From Plumapathes pennacea (lineage: Eukaryota > Cnidaria > Anthozoa > Antipatharia > Myriopathidae), in assembly GCA_964036295.1 (NCBI GenBank), contig OZ038469.1:4356067-4420066 (forward strand): 64,000 nucleotides of DNA, given 5' to 3'. Below the pieces are notes generated by a model. That model was given only the letters and a program-made list of their open reading frames with translations. It was not told the origin of the DNA and did no database searches. The translations under genes were made by a program, and so were the position numbers. Position 1 is the first letter of the stretch. The number at the start of each line of letters is the position of its first letter. Shown in pieces: positions 12,274-24,513 of the stretch.

Positions 12274-13119
12274 GAGGCAACTTCTCTATCCCGTATGACT
12301 ATTCACTGGTTAGAAATTGAAGGAGAAAGATGAAGTTACTCGCGCTTGGAGCTTTCTGAAAACGTTGACGCTAAGATGATCACGTGCCTCGAAACGTTTT
12401 TAATGTGAACAAAAACTTTTCAAAGGGAAGAAAAGAGTTGTGTTTTCAAACCAACCGGTTTAGTGTGGACAGACAAAAACCAATCGAAAAAAGCTGTTAT
12501 GTGGACGGAGAAATTTTTCAAAAGGGAAAAAAAAAGTCATTTTCAAACGAAAGGACATGGCCCGGCATGCATGCAGCAATCATAATCTCGAACCCGCAAA
12601 AAAAAAAAAAAAAAAAAAACTGACTCCATCACCTGGAGCTGTTTCTCTGGAAATAACTCTTCGATGCGGTTCACATCTCCTTCGACAAACGTGATATCTT
12701 AGCACGATTTCGCCTCTGTCTAGCGAGAACACGTGAGCATCACAGCCATACGACTTTAGCATGTCCGCCATCCATAGCGCGGAACCCCCCGAGAAAGCTC
12801 CGATTTCAAACACCGTACGAGGTTTAAGCTCCCACAGCAGCTGCTGATAAATAACCAGATCCAGTGCGTCTTTCATTACGTCAACTCCTTTCCATTGGGT
12901 CAAGTATTTTCCTGTGAAACATAAATAAAGTATCCAAATGTCCTACGTGGTATAAGCATTTAAACATTTAAGCATTTAATTAAGGTTGACAGCATTATTT
13001 GGTTAATTAAGGGCGCCGTTTACAATCTGCCATTTTATCGCACTTCTGATTGGTCTCTTCTTAAGTACAGTCAAGCCCATCCTACGGAAATATGTCGGGT
13101 TTTCGAGGTCAAAATTAAG

Positions 13120-13296
13120 TATGTAATCGTTCATTAGTTTGACTAATGAATAATATCTTCTTAATACTCACTTCATAATCAGCTACATCTTCACTTACAT
13201 CTTGCTCTAATGTTCTCGAAAGGTCGATAAGATGCAAGCGAAGAGTTTGCAAAAACTGACACTGTTCCAACGAAAGACTCATTCTTCGTGCCCTGA
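13120..13296 (-). pseudogene. Fragment of the unknown gene exon found at 58,977-59,087
   Basis: This block matches about 58,905-59,092 closely (the translation includes CQFLQTLRLHLIDL and QDVSEDVADYE, followed by a GTGAGT donor). Copy A homology stops within a few bases of the exon's 3' splice acceptor, where the sequence switches to the fumarase fragment. It is a duplication remnant, not a gene here. Confidence 0.7.
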
Positions 13297-13482
13297 CGAG
13301 TCGCTGATGTTAGTGACAGCGCTAAGTCCGCACATCGCGGGTATGACAATGCGGCCAAGATCGCGAAGAAAGCTCACAAGGAGGGCACCACGTTAAAGGA
13401 GGCCGCTATTTCCTTGGGGTTGTTGACGTCGGAGCAGTTTGATCAGTGGGTTAAGCCCGAGGACATGCTCGGACCGAAGTGA
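13297..13482 (+). pseudogene. FH: Fumarate hydratase C-terminal fragment
   Basis: The translation reads [13 protein letters not shown], then in a frame displaced by two bases [12 protein letters not shown], then [24 protein letters not shown] and MLGPK before TGA. This is the C-terminal end of class II mitochondrial/cytosolic fumarase. A 2-bp insertion (GC at 13,339-13,340) shifts the frame, and the frame seems to be restored by a 2-base loss near 13,380. The rest of the enzyme is absent from the window. The fragment abuts the end of copy A exactly, so it may mark a rearrangement breakpoint. I cannot tell whether it is a retrocopy or a displaced last exon. Confidence 0.8.
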
Positions 13483-16400
13483 ATGCCGGGATAGCAAACC
13501 TTTTCTATTTCAAACGAATCTTGAAAATTTTCGCTAATCAGTAGCAACGCTTTTTGCTTCTTTTTCGTTCCAGTATATATGACACTGCAGGGGTACAATC
13601 TTGGACAAAAGTGTTGACACATTCTCCCCTCCCCCCATTCAATGTTGATAAATTAATTATTTAGCAACGATTTTCCGTCAAAGTCTTACCGGAACTCTTC
13701 CAAATTCAAGCTACAACATTGATACGGGGAGGGGGAGTGATTAAAAGCAGTTTTCTTCGGAACTGGTGGCTCACAGCATGGTAGTTTTGACAAAAGTACG
13801 ACATTTAAAGCATGTGTCAACACATTTTGTCCGGGATTGTAGCTCAAACCCTTTCCGCTGTCTTGCATGTTAACTCGTGGAAAACAACGAAGTTAGGAGC
13901 TAATACGTATCACGAGGTGTTCATCTAAGTGTGCAACTTGGCACCAAATAAAATTTACTCTGGTTTTATGGTTTGTGGTTTATTGTAATTTCTTTCTTTG
14001 CCGTTCGTTCATATTCTTTTCTTCGTGAATATTATTTCAAATATTGCTTCTTTGTGTAATTATTTCGTCAGAACGCAAAACGCAGCTTCATTTGGCTTGC
14101 GCTATATTAATACTGAAGCGGCCATACTCGTGCTTGGTTTATCCACTGATGACATCACGTTACTTTCAGAGACCCGCTTCTCTCGTGCTCTCCCGGGCAA
14201 CAGCCCGCGTGCATCCATAACTCGACAGACACACGCTTATCATGCACGAATTATTAAGATTGTTTTTTTTTTTCCTTTTTAAATTCCATTTCAAGCATCT
14301 CGAACGCAGTTTACAGCGTCAGTATGCGAGAATTTGTCGCGTCAGAAATCCAAACCACACACAATGTCTTATTACCGGCTGAATGAGTCCATATAAGAAA
14401 TGAGGAGGCCTGGGAAAGTGCGTTACACACACAAATGAGTCAAGCTTAGCGTATTATTATATAGAGAATGTGTTCTTTGCTTTAGGTTATCCAGCTACCT
14501 TTCTATAGGTGGATCTTTGCTTGCGTATTTACCTCCGGGGATATGTTGTTGCGTAACTCAAGATTTTAACAGAATGTATGGGGACTTTTAACAATTACGG
14601 AAATCATAGCATTTGGTAATGAAACTCAAAATATAACGTTCTGAATCTGTTAGTTGTGGTCTCTTGTGTCTCTTGTGTTTCTTTTAAGCTGCTACGCCAG
14701 TATTGGTGGTCGAAAAATTGACGTGTGCTGCCAAAGGCTCGCCTTTGAGTTCGTCGGGCATGTGCGTAAAACATCAGAGGGTATGGGTACGAGCCTTGCA
14801 AACATACTACAATCTTAGGTTCGTGCGCATGCGCGGCGAGCGATTATTCAATTGGTCTATGCCCCGAATATTTATTGAATGGTTTATAATACCGTGTGAA
14901 CTATCCTCCAGTCTACGTATGCTCTATTCCTTGCTTCCAGAAACATGGTATGGTGTACACATTAGAAGAAGCTGGACGATAACGGCAACATGGACAGAAC
15001 AGCAAGATACATCTACAATCGACCCAAGGCAAGTGCTAACTAAATCGATCTGAAGATTTTTTCTCAATGTGAACGTGTACCAAACGATTTCGGATATAGT
15101 CCACTTCAGCAACCGAAGTGAGAACGCGCCCTTAACAAGAGAACAAAGGAAGCGCGTGGATTCATCTTAGCGTTTACATGTGCTTTCATGTGAAACATAT
15201 TCAAGCCCCTTGATTTTAGGTGAAACGTGAATGACTTTTTATGAACTGAATACAATATGTACTTTTCTCAGCAAGGCACAATGGATCCAACCGAACCCAA
15301 ATGGATCCCTCTAAGATCGAGACCTGCGATTGATGCCTAGATCGTACTGGGGCGCATCCACACGGTCGAAAATCGCTTTGAACTTTAGCCCTGATTTTTT
15401 TTCTGCCCTCGTTGGCTGTCTACAAAATGCTTGGGATACTCTCTTCGGGCGAAATTAGCTAAAACAACACTTTAAGATATTGTGCTATGAAACTGTGGCG
15501 GCTTGTATTTAGATGCTCATACCGTTACAATATGTCACGCTAGAATGGTTTACTTCAAAAGCCCTGCACGTAGCACGTGTAATCCATGTGCTCGAATAAA
15601 CTTAAACGGCATTCGACGTTTTTGGAACATTACAGGTGATACATGAATACATAGTGCTTTTTTGTGCAGTCATAAGTAAAATATCAATGCAACGTCAAAT
15701 AATATGCATCATTTCATCAAGCATACTGATCTTCGTTCTTTATGGTGTTTTACTAGCACACTTTCATAGACACTATCCTTCATTTTAGGTTTGTAATGCT
15801 GACTTGTTCAGCGCTCTACCGGTACCTGTAAATTCTCGTCTGTCTGCCCACAACGAATATGACGATGATGGCATATTGACGAGCATGCGCATGTTGTCAC
15901 AGAGTTCGAAGTGAGTCCTTCGTAAAGGCTTATTACTTTTCGAGGCACGTTTTGGAGTACAGTGGTAGAATAAGGACATGTAACCAGGAGTGATCATAAT
16001 ATTTGGCAAATGAAGGCCCTCAGACATCTTTTGGAAAGAAGGACAGCCAAAAAAGGTACAAATTTCAAACTGTGCGAGGTAGCTGCTAAAGGAGAAGGAT
16101 ATAATGTATTGAAATCGCCTAGTAAAAACTTAGATCTTTAGATTCTGAGTTTACCTGTTGTATCTATTACTGTAAGTCAAATGTCTGCATCACAAGCCTT
16201 ACCGATGAGACACTCGTCATTCATTTCCTGATTCAAAATTTTGCCCACTTCGCTTTCATCAGATTTTCATGTTCGATGTAGACAAAAAATAAACCATCCC
16301 GCCTCCATCTCTCTTTCTCGTTTTCTGCTTCTGTAAGCTTTTCATTATTTGCTCTGAAATGAGCCTATGTAACGACAAGGTTTGTAAAAGGGCAGAGCTA

Positions 16401-18338
16401 AGGGTTAACATGAGGGAGAGAGGAATAGGGAAAAAGGGCATGGCAGTTATATAACACATTCACTTTCTTAGTTTTATTGTTTAGTTTGAGAACGAAACCT
16501 TTCAAAAACAATTAATAATGCTGGTTTTTCGAGACAACCGTGTTTAGTATTTGGCTCAATGCGAACCTTTAGCTCACTCAAACATTTAAGAAAAATTAGA
16601 CTTCATTGAACTGTCAACGAAGTGTTGTCTAAAGTGCGCAGTCCACTATTGCCAGGTTATTTTTTCGACGTACCTACTTTGCTGCATTCCAACAAGGCAT
16701 GGGAGTTTTTCCAAAAATTTCCCAAGTGCGTTAAAACCGATTTACACTTATGTTCCACTTCGATTTACACGTCTGTTTCTGTTTCACAACTGTCGCATGC
16801 GATTTTCTTACGACACAAATTGCATCCTGTAAATCAACCCTACGCCTTGGTGGAGTATGTTGCATGCGACACCAAAATAGTCGTAGGATTTTAAACATAT
16901 TTTGTGTCCGCAACAAATGTTGCGCGCGTAGTAAAACGGGGCAACATTTGGGAAACATGTGCGCGTAAGCAATGTTCCACACTGTGTCTTCATTTGCCTT
17001 TAGTTTTGCCAAGTGTGAATTTCAATTGACCATCCGCAGTGCTCATTTTGTACATCCTGTAAGAGTTTCTGCTTTTAGACAGCATACATTTTATGCAGTA
17101 TGCCTACACAAAGATACAGCTGCAGAACAGTATATCTGTAGTTTCACAAATCCATGTCTGGAGTAAGCAGCAAAAGCAATCATGCGTACTACAATGAACC
17201 CAGTCAAGTCGGTTTATGCAGGTGTTCCAAATAATAACCGAAACTTGCTTACTCGTTCGGAACTAAAAAATTTAATGTTATTCAGGTATTTCGAAACAGG
17301 AAACATGACAGACAATGATTTATGCTATAGTGCTTATGCTAATGACTTATGTATGCATTGTATGTATCATATTGTATTTATTAGGATCTATTATTAATGT
17401 TGTATCATGTAGACATAATAATGCTGATTCATTTTACCGTAGCCACTTTCACAACCAAGCGCACTAGAAAATAGCACTTTTCACTCTTAAATATCTCTGC
17501 TGAGCTTGGTTTTGTGTCTATATAATTGCACTAGCACCGTAGAATAAGGTATGCACTCTGTCCGCCAAGTCTTATCTGGTGGCAAAAAATCTGTGCTTTG
17601 CGAACTGCGCATGACTGAAAGTGGCTTAACGACGAGTTAACTGTCGCGTGACTTATAACGGCGTAATAGCCAAACTTTTTCAAAGTTCCAAAGTTTCAAA
17701 AGTTCTCGCTATTAGCTACTACTATTACTACTAAAGTACTTCAATGGCTTATACAGTAGAAAGGATCCAGATATCAGCCATGAGGGAAACAGAAGATACA
17801 CTTTGCGTGGATGCGACCTTGACTAATGTCAAGCCCGCCAAGATTTCTTGAAATAGGATTTCGTATTGGTGTCGTATCTTAAAGGTCAGTATATACATAT
17901 TTCGATGCTGAAATGTTCTAAATGAGATACTTTACTTTGCAGTCTTTTCGTCGTTAAGTGATAAAATGCAAAAAATCTGAGTGACAAATCAGTGCAGGAA
18001 GTTTAACAGTGTTATTCTTGCCCGCTTTAGGAGGTTACTTGTGTATGCTTTCTTCCTTGGTGAACTAAAGGGCTATACAGTTTTCTATTTCGTAGCGGCC
18101 TGAGAAATCTGCGTCAAAGGTTTTGATTGAATATCAAACACTATTTGCTGAATATATAAATAAATCTCTGAAGCTCTCTGAAGCTGCAGAAGCAGGAAAA
18201 CGCTGATGACTTATACTAAATTCTTGACATGGTACACATACGTTAACCTTGTGACAAAATTCTCTGCAAGTCGGCAAATGAATGTTAAGCTCTACAAGTA
18301 GAGCGATGCTCGCAGGCGTCGAATTAGTGTATTAAGCT
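13483..18338. other. Gene-poor stretch without recognisable coding sequence
   Basis: AT-rich sequence with only short ORFs in no recognised family. About 16,740-17,010 holds a diverged copy of the hAT-like repeat with GCAACAAATGTTGCGCGCG and GGGGCAACATTTGGGAA (a relative is at 52,660-52,930). A minus-strand ORF at 15,785-16,027 (HLPNIMITPGY) has no assignable function. Confidence 0.6.
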
Positions 18339-18566
18339 GGTGTTACACTGGTCGATTTGCAACGACGATTTGCAACGCCGATTTGCTCCAAATTCGCGCA
18401 ACGGTGTTGCAAGTTTATGAATTGCTTTCAAAAACGTGCAACGCGTTGCAGCACTGCAAACATCGCAAAAAATCGTTTGCAATGGGGTGTTACACCTGAA
18501 CAATTTTTAGCGCAACATCGTATCGTTGCAAATCGTCGTTGCAAATCGACCAGTGTAACACCACCT
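18339..18566. mobile_element. 228-bp MITE with GGTGTTACACTG termini
   Basis: About 38-bp terminal inverted repeats (TGGTGTTACACTGGTCGATT ... AATCGACCAGTGTAACACCA) continue into GCAACGACGATTTGCAAC. The flanks TTAAG and CTTTAAG may hold a short target duplication. Non-coding. Confidence 0.75.
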
Positions 18567-19197
18567 TTAAGGAATTATGCATCTTCAGTCATGCAAAAAT
18601 GCATTTTTCCTTTAGTTACGTTTCTAGAATGGTAGAAATTGAACCGAGTGAAGCATATTTCGTTACCTTCCCGTATCTCATTCTAGATTGTTCTCGTTAT
18701 CTTTCAAAATCGGTGCGAGTATTTGATGAGAGGTTCCAAACACCGAGAACGATGAAAGCACGAAGCCGCTTCGGGTTGTTTCGAGGAAATTGGAACCCCG
18801 AAGACGAAGCAGGAGTTTTTGAAATGAAAGATATTTTTTCGGATTTCCTTATAATAACTTGGCAAAATTGTCAAAATATATAGTTGTAAACGGTCCCTGA
18901 ATAAAAGGTCCGTTCTTTGGAGAATTGACTCGCCGAAACGTGCGGGTTTAAACGACGAGGTAGGGAGACGACAACGCACAATGATTACTCATCTAACGGA
19001 TGTTATTCAGCTTTGAGAATGCGTTGTAGGCCAAACGAAACAGCATGTCAACTTTTTTAAAGCCAGATGACTCAGAAGGAAACTGTTGTTATTAAACTAC
19101 AATCTAATCAATCTAACCAATCAAATTAATCCGTCAGACAAATTGTGCTTTCCGGCTACGTAGTAGAGCCCAGTCTCTGGCCGCGCAACAAAGCAAG

Positions 19198-19641
19198 ATG
19201 TCTACCGCATATCAAGTGAACTCGCGTTTCAAACGACATCTTTTTAAAAGACATATGAGTCGAAGCGCAACACATTACAACAAGCTAATGCAACATTCTA
19301 TAGCCATCAACTCAACAACGACGAAGGTTTGGACGGTATTTAACAAATGTCATAGCAAAGGGGAAGCCATAGCATTTGTTCATCGCCTACTTTGCAAAGC
19401 AGAGCTGAGTACTCAAGTCATCCACCGGTACGAAAACTCCAGAAAACATGGATATGTGCGCATAGTACAAGTGGAAGCAGAGGAAGTAGTTGGGAGCTAC
19501 TCATATCGGGATGACAAAGGGAAAGAGTTTTATATGGAGCTCCAAAACTACAGAATTGTCACTCTCCGCGACACCAATATCGTAATTTCTTTGTACCCTT
19601 ATATTCCAAGGCAAGTCGATCTAAAACGCAAAATAGGATAA
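19198..19641 (+). CDS. Unassigned 147-aa ORF
   Basis: An open frame starts at ATG in a good context (AAGATGT) and ends TAG... after KRKIG. The product is basic at its N-terminus (RFKRHLFKRHMSR), then has a mixed alpha/beta-looking body with EAIAFVHRLLCKAELS, a VVGSYSYRDDKGKEF segment and YRIVTLRDTNIVISLYPYIP. No signal peptide or membrane segment is seen. I do not recognise the family. The length and the even composition make it more credible than other short ORFs nearby, but no splice context or poly(A) signal confirms it. It could be a lineage-specific gene or a fragment. Confidence 0.4.
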   Translation: MSTAYQVNSRFKRHLFKRHMSRSATHYNKLMQHSIAINSTTTKVWTVFNKCHSKGEAIAFVHRLLCKAELSTQVIHRYENSRKHGYVRIVQVEAEEVVGSYSYRDDKGKEFYMELQNYRIVTLRDTNIVISLYPYIPRQVDLKRKIG

Positions 19642-20907
19642 TCCAAGCTCTAGATATATATTTTTAATTTGCATATTTACACTTTCTTGCAGGATGGAGA
19701 AAAGACTCGGGCTCTGAAGAAAGGAAAATGACACTATTATGGTGGGTGTTTTATGTACTATCCGCACTAAAGTTGTAAAGGGGCTAAGTCCTTATGTGGG
19801 CTTTACCTGTCACATAAACTCATATACCTTCATCTTTAATATTCTTCATCAGAACTTTAGGAGCTATCATCCACAATCATTCATGCATCTGCATCCTTCG
19901 CTCACTTACCTTAGTTTACCTTGAACCGCCTTTCTCTGCCCTCGGCAGCAGGCATTAGCTTTCATGGCTCTGCCTTCTGATTCACCTTCATTCACGTTTA
20001 TCTAGTACTAGCTCTTTTGTGCAAAAACTTCAAAAAGCGCGAACAAGCCTTGTGCTAAAGGGTGTATCCGAATACTTGACAAAACGTTTACTGGAAATAT
20101 TTCCGCAAGTATCGCTTAAAAGAACATTTTTGACCTTCACTACGTTATTATGATGAAATGGTGTTCTAACTTCTAAAGCAGTATTCCAAAGGTTTGTGAC
20201 ATTCGGCCACCCAACCCACAGGCGGCCCAAGGGGGTGACCGCTGACAGCCCGCTGGCGCAACTTCGTGAAATTGAGATTCATAAGAGACATTGTGGACCG
20301 TTTGTGCCCAGGTCAACACAATTGAAAACATTGCCTGCAGTTTTCAAGTTTTACCTGACTTACATGTAGCTTGATTTAGAAACTGGTTTATGTGGAACAT
20401 GTGGTTTTTCAACCGAACAAACATCATACACTAATATGATATACCATTCGACTTTGGTACTGCTAAGTCCTAAGTTACTTTTTAAATTAGGTTTCTGCAT
20501 ACAGGCGAGGAAAAGAAACATTTTTCTTGATAAATGTAGAATCATCTGGCTTAAAACAGGTTGACAACTTGTTTCGTTTGGCCTACCATGCAACTTGTAA
20601 CACTATTTTTTCTTTGCTTTTCACACAAAGCCAATGAATATCTTCAGCACCCATGAGGATTTGACCTGAAATGGAACTACAAAACTGATTCTACTACCTT
20701 ATAAACGTGCTGTGTAAAAAACTTTACCCACACTTTGATCAGTCTCCCTTCATTCTCTTTATCACCTTCATTTATTTTCATTCTCCTTCTATCTTCGCTC
20801 AGCGTCGTTTGCCTTCTTGCAACTTGAGTCGTCTAACTTCCTTCATGATTTTACTTTCAATGACTTTCCACTGCCTTCATTCATCTTCACAATCAACCTC
20901 CATTTGC

Positions 20908-21101
20908 TTAACTCTTTCACTTCTCAAGAGTGATCAACTTCAATTTTCTCTTTCAGTTTCTCACGAGAAATATATCGTACAGTATGGAGAACTTGGCCTT
21001 TAAATCCTTGCTCAAAATAGGCTATCTCATCTCATCGCTTGTACATTTTCTTATTATATGGTAGGGAGAATTTGTATTCTGAGTCGGAGTGAAAGGGTTA
21101 A
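20908..21101. repeat. TTAA-type MITE, single-copy region
   Basis: Left end TTAACTCTTTCACTTCTCAA, right end GGAGTGAAAGGGTTAA, about 194 bp, same family as the element at 271-480. Confidence 0.7.
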
Positions 21102-21635
21102 GGTTTTATTCATATGATTTCATCCATCTTCGCGGCCTTTACTTACCTTCATCTGACTATAATTATGTTTTCATTTGTCATCATCAGTCATCATCATCAA
21201 TTTTATTTACCAACCTTCATTCACCATCAAATGCTGTTATTCACCCTATTCAGCATCGCGCCTTAGCACCATTTTCAAAAGCAATTCCGTTGATATTTCA
21301 GTTATTTAACAAAAATTTTATTTATTTCATCTGCACGGGTTCTGACGACGTATTCTGCAGTGAGGAGAAATGAAAGTATACAGCCAACTAAAAACACATG
21401 GATCCTACCGTTGATTTTACAAAGAGACTGGGGAGCTCAAGACCAGCTCAGGAACAAGCACAGTGCAGTACATACTGAAAATATCTGAGAGGGTTTAGTA
21501 TATATGTTATACATGAGGTCTCTAGTTGTAGGAAGTTCGACCGCATTGGTAGCAGCATTTCGGTATCAGAATCATTTGATTTTCAATTTATTATTCTTAT
21601 ATTTTTGTTTATTTTAATTGTTTATTTATTTTGAC

Positions 21636-21903
21636 ACCCCTCTGCAACAGACCTGGTGAAACCCGACCTGGTGAGATTTTTTCCCCTCCCTGGGGAAATT
21701 TTAGCCAACCTGGGCCCTGATGAACTTTTTTATTTTACCTGCCCGGTTTTTGTCCTCCTTGGTGTCCTCCACGCCTTATGCTTAATTCTGTTAAAACTTC
21801 TATTAAGCGGCCAACCTTTCTGGAAACTTTTCTGACTTGGCGAAGTTTTTGCCGAAAACCTGTGAACATCCAGATCCCACCAGGTCTGTTACAGATGGGT
21901 GTA
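21636..21903. repeat. ACCCCTCTGCAACAGACCTGG-type MITE
   Basis: A complete member with inverted ends (ACACCCCTCTGCAACAGACC ... GGTCTGTTACAGATGGGTGT). The middle contains CCCCTCCCTGGGGAAATTTT. About 268 bp. Confidence 0.65.
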
Positions 21904-23146
21904 TTTTGTTTTTATAGACCTGTATTGTTATATCATGTAAACTGAATACGTAGCAGCTATTTTGTCCAAAACGTTCTGTCGAGTGATTAGCATTATTTTT
22001 GGGAAGGTGGTGGATAGTTGAACAAATATCAGTTTCCAGTCGTACCTATTTTAGACCTGTTCTGGTGCATGTGAATATTTAAGTTTCACACATTTCAGTG
22101 CAAAATCTAAAGTATAAGTCTGGTTTAGCATTCTCAGACTGTGTGGTATTAAATAGAAGTGTTCTAAATTGAACTCTGTGGTTTCCCATAATGCACCTAA
22201 CATATTTATGTGATTTCTGCAGACAGCTACACTCTATGCAAAAGGGCGTGACCTATGTTTTTCAACACTGCTACGCTTGGAGAAAAAATTATGAGCACCA
22301 AGTGAAAGTATATAACAAATAATCATACTTTCAGAATATTGAATGTTGTAGCTTGAAAATCACAGCTGCCAAGCTGGCCCTACTAGCCTCGCTTTTATGT
22401 TTTTCCTCCACTTCAAGTTTATAACTCTGCTTCAATTTAATATAACATTCAAATTGCACAGAAATGCCATCTGAAACATGCTTTTTTTTGCAGTATTGGT
22501 GGTTCTCCTTTGAAAGTAAATCATTAAGCTGTTCGTTCCCAGTCCTTCGCTCTAATTGCATAGGGTCTGTAAGTAGTATTCACCGGCTCAATACACCAAT
22601 TACCATGAACATCTTTTGTGTGGGAAATCCGTTGCTTTCTTGAATGTGTAGTGAAATGTTCCTTGCTTTTGCGATTGAGCGATGAGAATATTTCAATGAT
22701 TTAGAATAATCATACATTTTCCTTAAAATTAATATTCTTTTCTTTCAATTGATTGATTAATAAATTGTTCAAGGATTACGTTTTTGTTTTTGTTGTTTCT
22801 TTCTTTCTTTTTTTTTTTTTTTTTTTTTCTCGTCTATGCGTACTTTAGGATTAGAGTGGGTGAGGTAGATGGGAGGATGCCGAGGGGGAAAGAGGAAAGA
22901 GAAAAGGAATTCACGCAATACACATTTGACTTGTTCTAACATGTAAAGTTTACATGATTCTATTACATCAATGGAAAGTACAACACTCAAGCCCTTTGCT
23001 TCTACGATATCAATGGAGAAGGGACAGTGACAGGGAGGGGTACTGTCCCATTAGCCACACCCCACGATTTCCAGTCCTGTCAGTTTGATTGCATGACACT
23101 CCCAGTGTGGCAATACGATTTCCGTGATGCCTATCATTCAACGTGA

Positions 23147-24513
23147 TCAGGCGACAGGAGCGTTAGCACCTGTACGGGCAGCTTGTACAAGTCTCGCCAC
23201 CTCTGTATAGGCCGAGCTGTCCGGAACGCCCAATGATCTCAACTGAAGAAATAAAGTTGCACGTTGGTGTAAATTTACGCTCATAGGAGACTTTTCAGGG
23301 GGTGGTGGTGGTGGGGGGGGGGGGGGGTGGTGTGGAGTGGTGGTGGAGGTGGGGGACGATACATTTTGTACGGCTTGACTTTAACAAGACTTGCGATCCT
23401 TAATATATCTTTCTGGGTTTAAAGTGGCGACCCTTTTATATCCTCCTAGTAAGTGCCTCTATCATTTTACTGCCAGGACACCGCACGCGAAATTGGCCGA
23501 AGCATCCACCGAGGCAGAAGACCTAGAATTCCCAAAATACTACTACGATTTTCCCCAGTGCATCCTTTTTACTGACTCTGTAAAATTACCTAATAGCTTA
23601 ATTTTCTACTACCCTTTCTTGTACTTGAGGCGTAAAAGGGACCTCTTTCGGGCGTTACCACGTATAACCAATCAAAGGGAGTATTCTATTCACCACCCCT
23701 CTCCTCCTCCCCTTTCCTTCCAACCCTAAGAGTTTCCCCACATTCACGTCTCATCACCTACTTTCACGTCAATGTTCAACTCTCGCGCCTCATATCCACA
23801 AACTCGCACCGATCTCCCGTTTCACAGTTCATCTCAACGCTCTTTCCCAGGCTCCCTCGGTATACATTGAAACAAACATTCTCATATGAACCAAAATAAG
23901 TTTGGAAAGGGAAGATGAAACTCCTGGACACACGACCTACACGGCCGAGCGTTCGAAAACCCTGGAGTTCATCATTCAAACGCCAAGGTATAAACATGCA
24001 GCACCTTATGGCACGAGTGAGAGGGTCAATATGCAAATCTCAGCGAGAGGGAAGTTAAAACAAGGAACCCAACAATATCTGGACGTGAGCACAGACCGGT
24101 TTGCAGCACGAAGGTTACAGTTGTTTTGAAGCTTGTTATGTATACATAATTTGTAATCAACGAGCTAATGTTGACGCACTGAAAACTCCCCTTTCGTAAT
24201 CGACAGCCAAGTCAAACTTTCAAGCATTTTCGCGAAAAGTTTGCGTGAATTTTTCAGTTTATTTAACAATATGTTTCATTGAGGGAGTCTACGTTTTGAC
24301 ATCAATACAAATTCGTTCCTCACCATTTGACCGAACTCTTCCACGTCGAGGGCAAACTGCAGACGAATCTTGTCGTCATCACTCATAGTGGTGGGAATGT
24401 CCGCTGACCCCGTACCGCTGGCACCGGTTTGCTTCCGAGTTCGCTTCAAACGCAACAAGCTGTCCTCCGTGCGTTTGATGGACGTGAGTACTTCTGACGT
24501 GATAGTACAGTAC
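23147..24513 (-). CDS. COG2: COG2 last two exons
   Basis: The penultimate exon 24,324-24,513 follows a TTGCAG acceptor and encodes TSEVLTSIKRTEDSLLRLKR, then MSDDDKIRLQFALDVEEFGQ, the conserved C-terminal block of COG2, ending at ATG|GTGAG. The last exon 23,147-23,242 (acceptor TTCTTCAG) encodes 31 residues from LRSLGVPDSSAYTEV to a TGA stop, matching the family's extreme C-terminus. The two join in phase 0. Upstream, the penultimate exon opens with one base of a split codon, while exon 13 of copy B (25,573-25,627) also leaves one base, so they cannot be spliced directly. About 90 residues of the normal protein (one or two exons) are not found in 24,514-25,572. These exons probably belong to copy B. 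Confidence 0.88.

Larger units (their letters stand above)
10344..12911 (-). pseudogene. CmcI/cephalosporin-hydroxylase-like methyltransferase, copy A, decayed
   Basis: Exons 2 (12,633-12,911), 3 (10,724-10,989) and 4 (10,344-10,389) are homologous to the intact gene in copy B. Three lesions are visible. Exon 1 and its promoter are absent because about 3.7 kb present in copy B is missing beyond 13,090. Exon 2 is 279 nt instead of 302 nt, a 23-bp loss near 12,717 just after the VFSLD motif, which shifts the frame. In the original frame a Lys codon has become TAA at 12,699-12,701. Exons 3 and 4 and their splice sites are still well preserved, so decay is recent. Reading across the shifted frame gives an unrelated Arg-rich tail. 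It probably makes no functional enzyme. Confidence 0.9.
19642..23146. other. Intergenic, repeats only
   Basis: Contains a TTAA-type MITE (20,908-21,101), an ACCTGGTGAGAT repeat (21,636-21,903), a poly-T run near 22,808 and scattered TTCATTC-rich sequence. A minus-strand ORF ending near 22,331 (SKENHQYCKKKH) is flanked by a possible acceptor but is not assignable. Confidence 0.6.

Noticed and set aside
14703..15053. Plus-strand 116-codon ORF
   Set aside because: No recognisable motif, partly mirrored by an ORF on the other strand, and no splice or expression signal.
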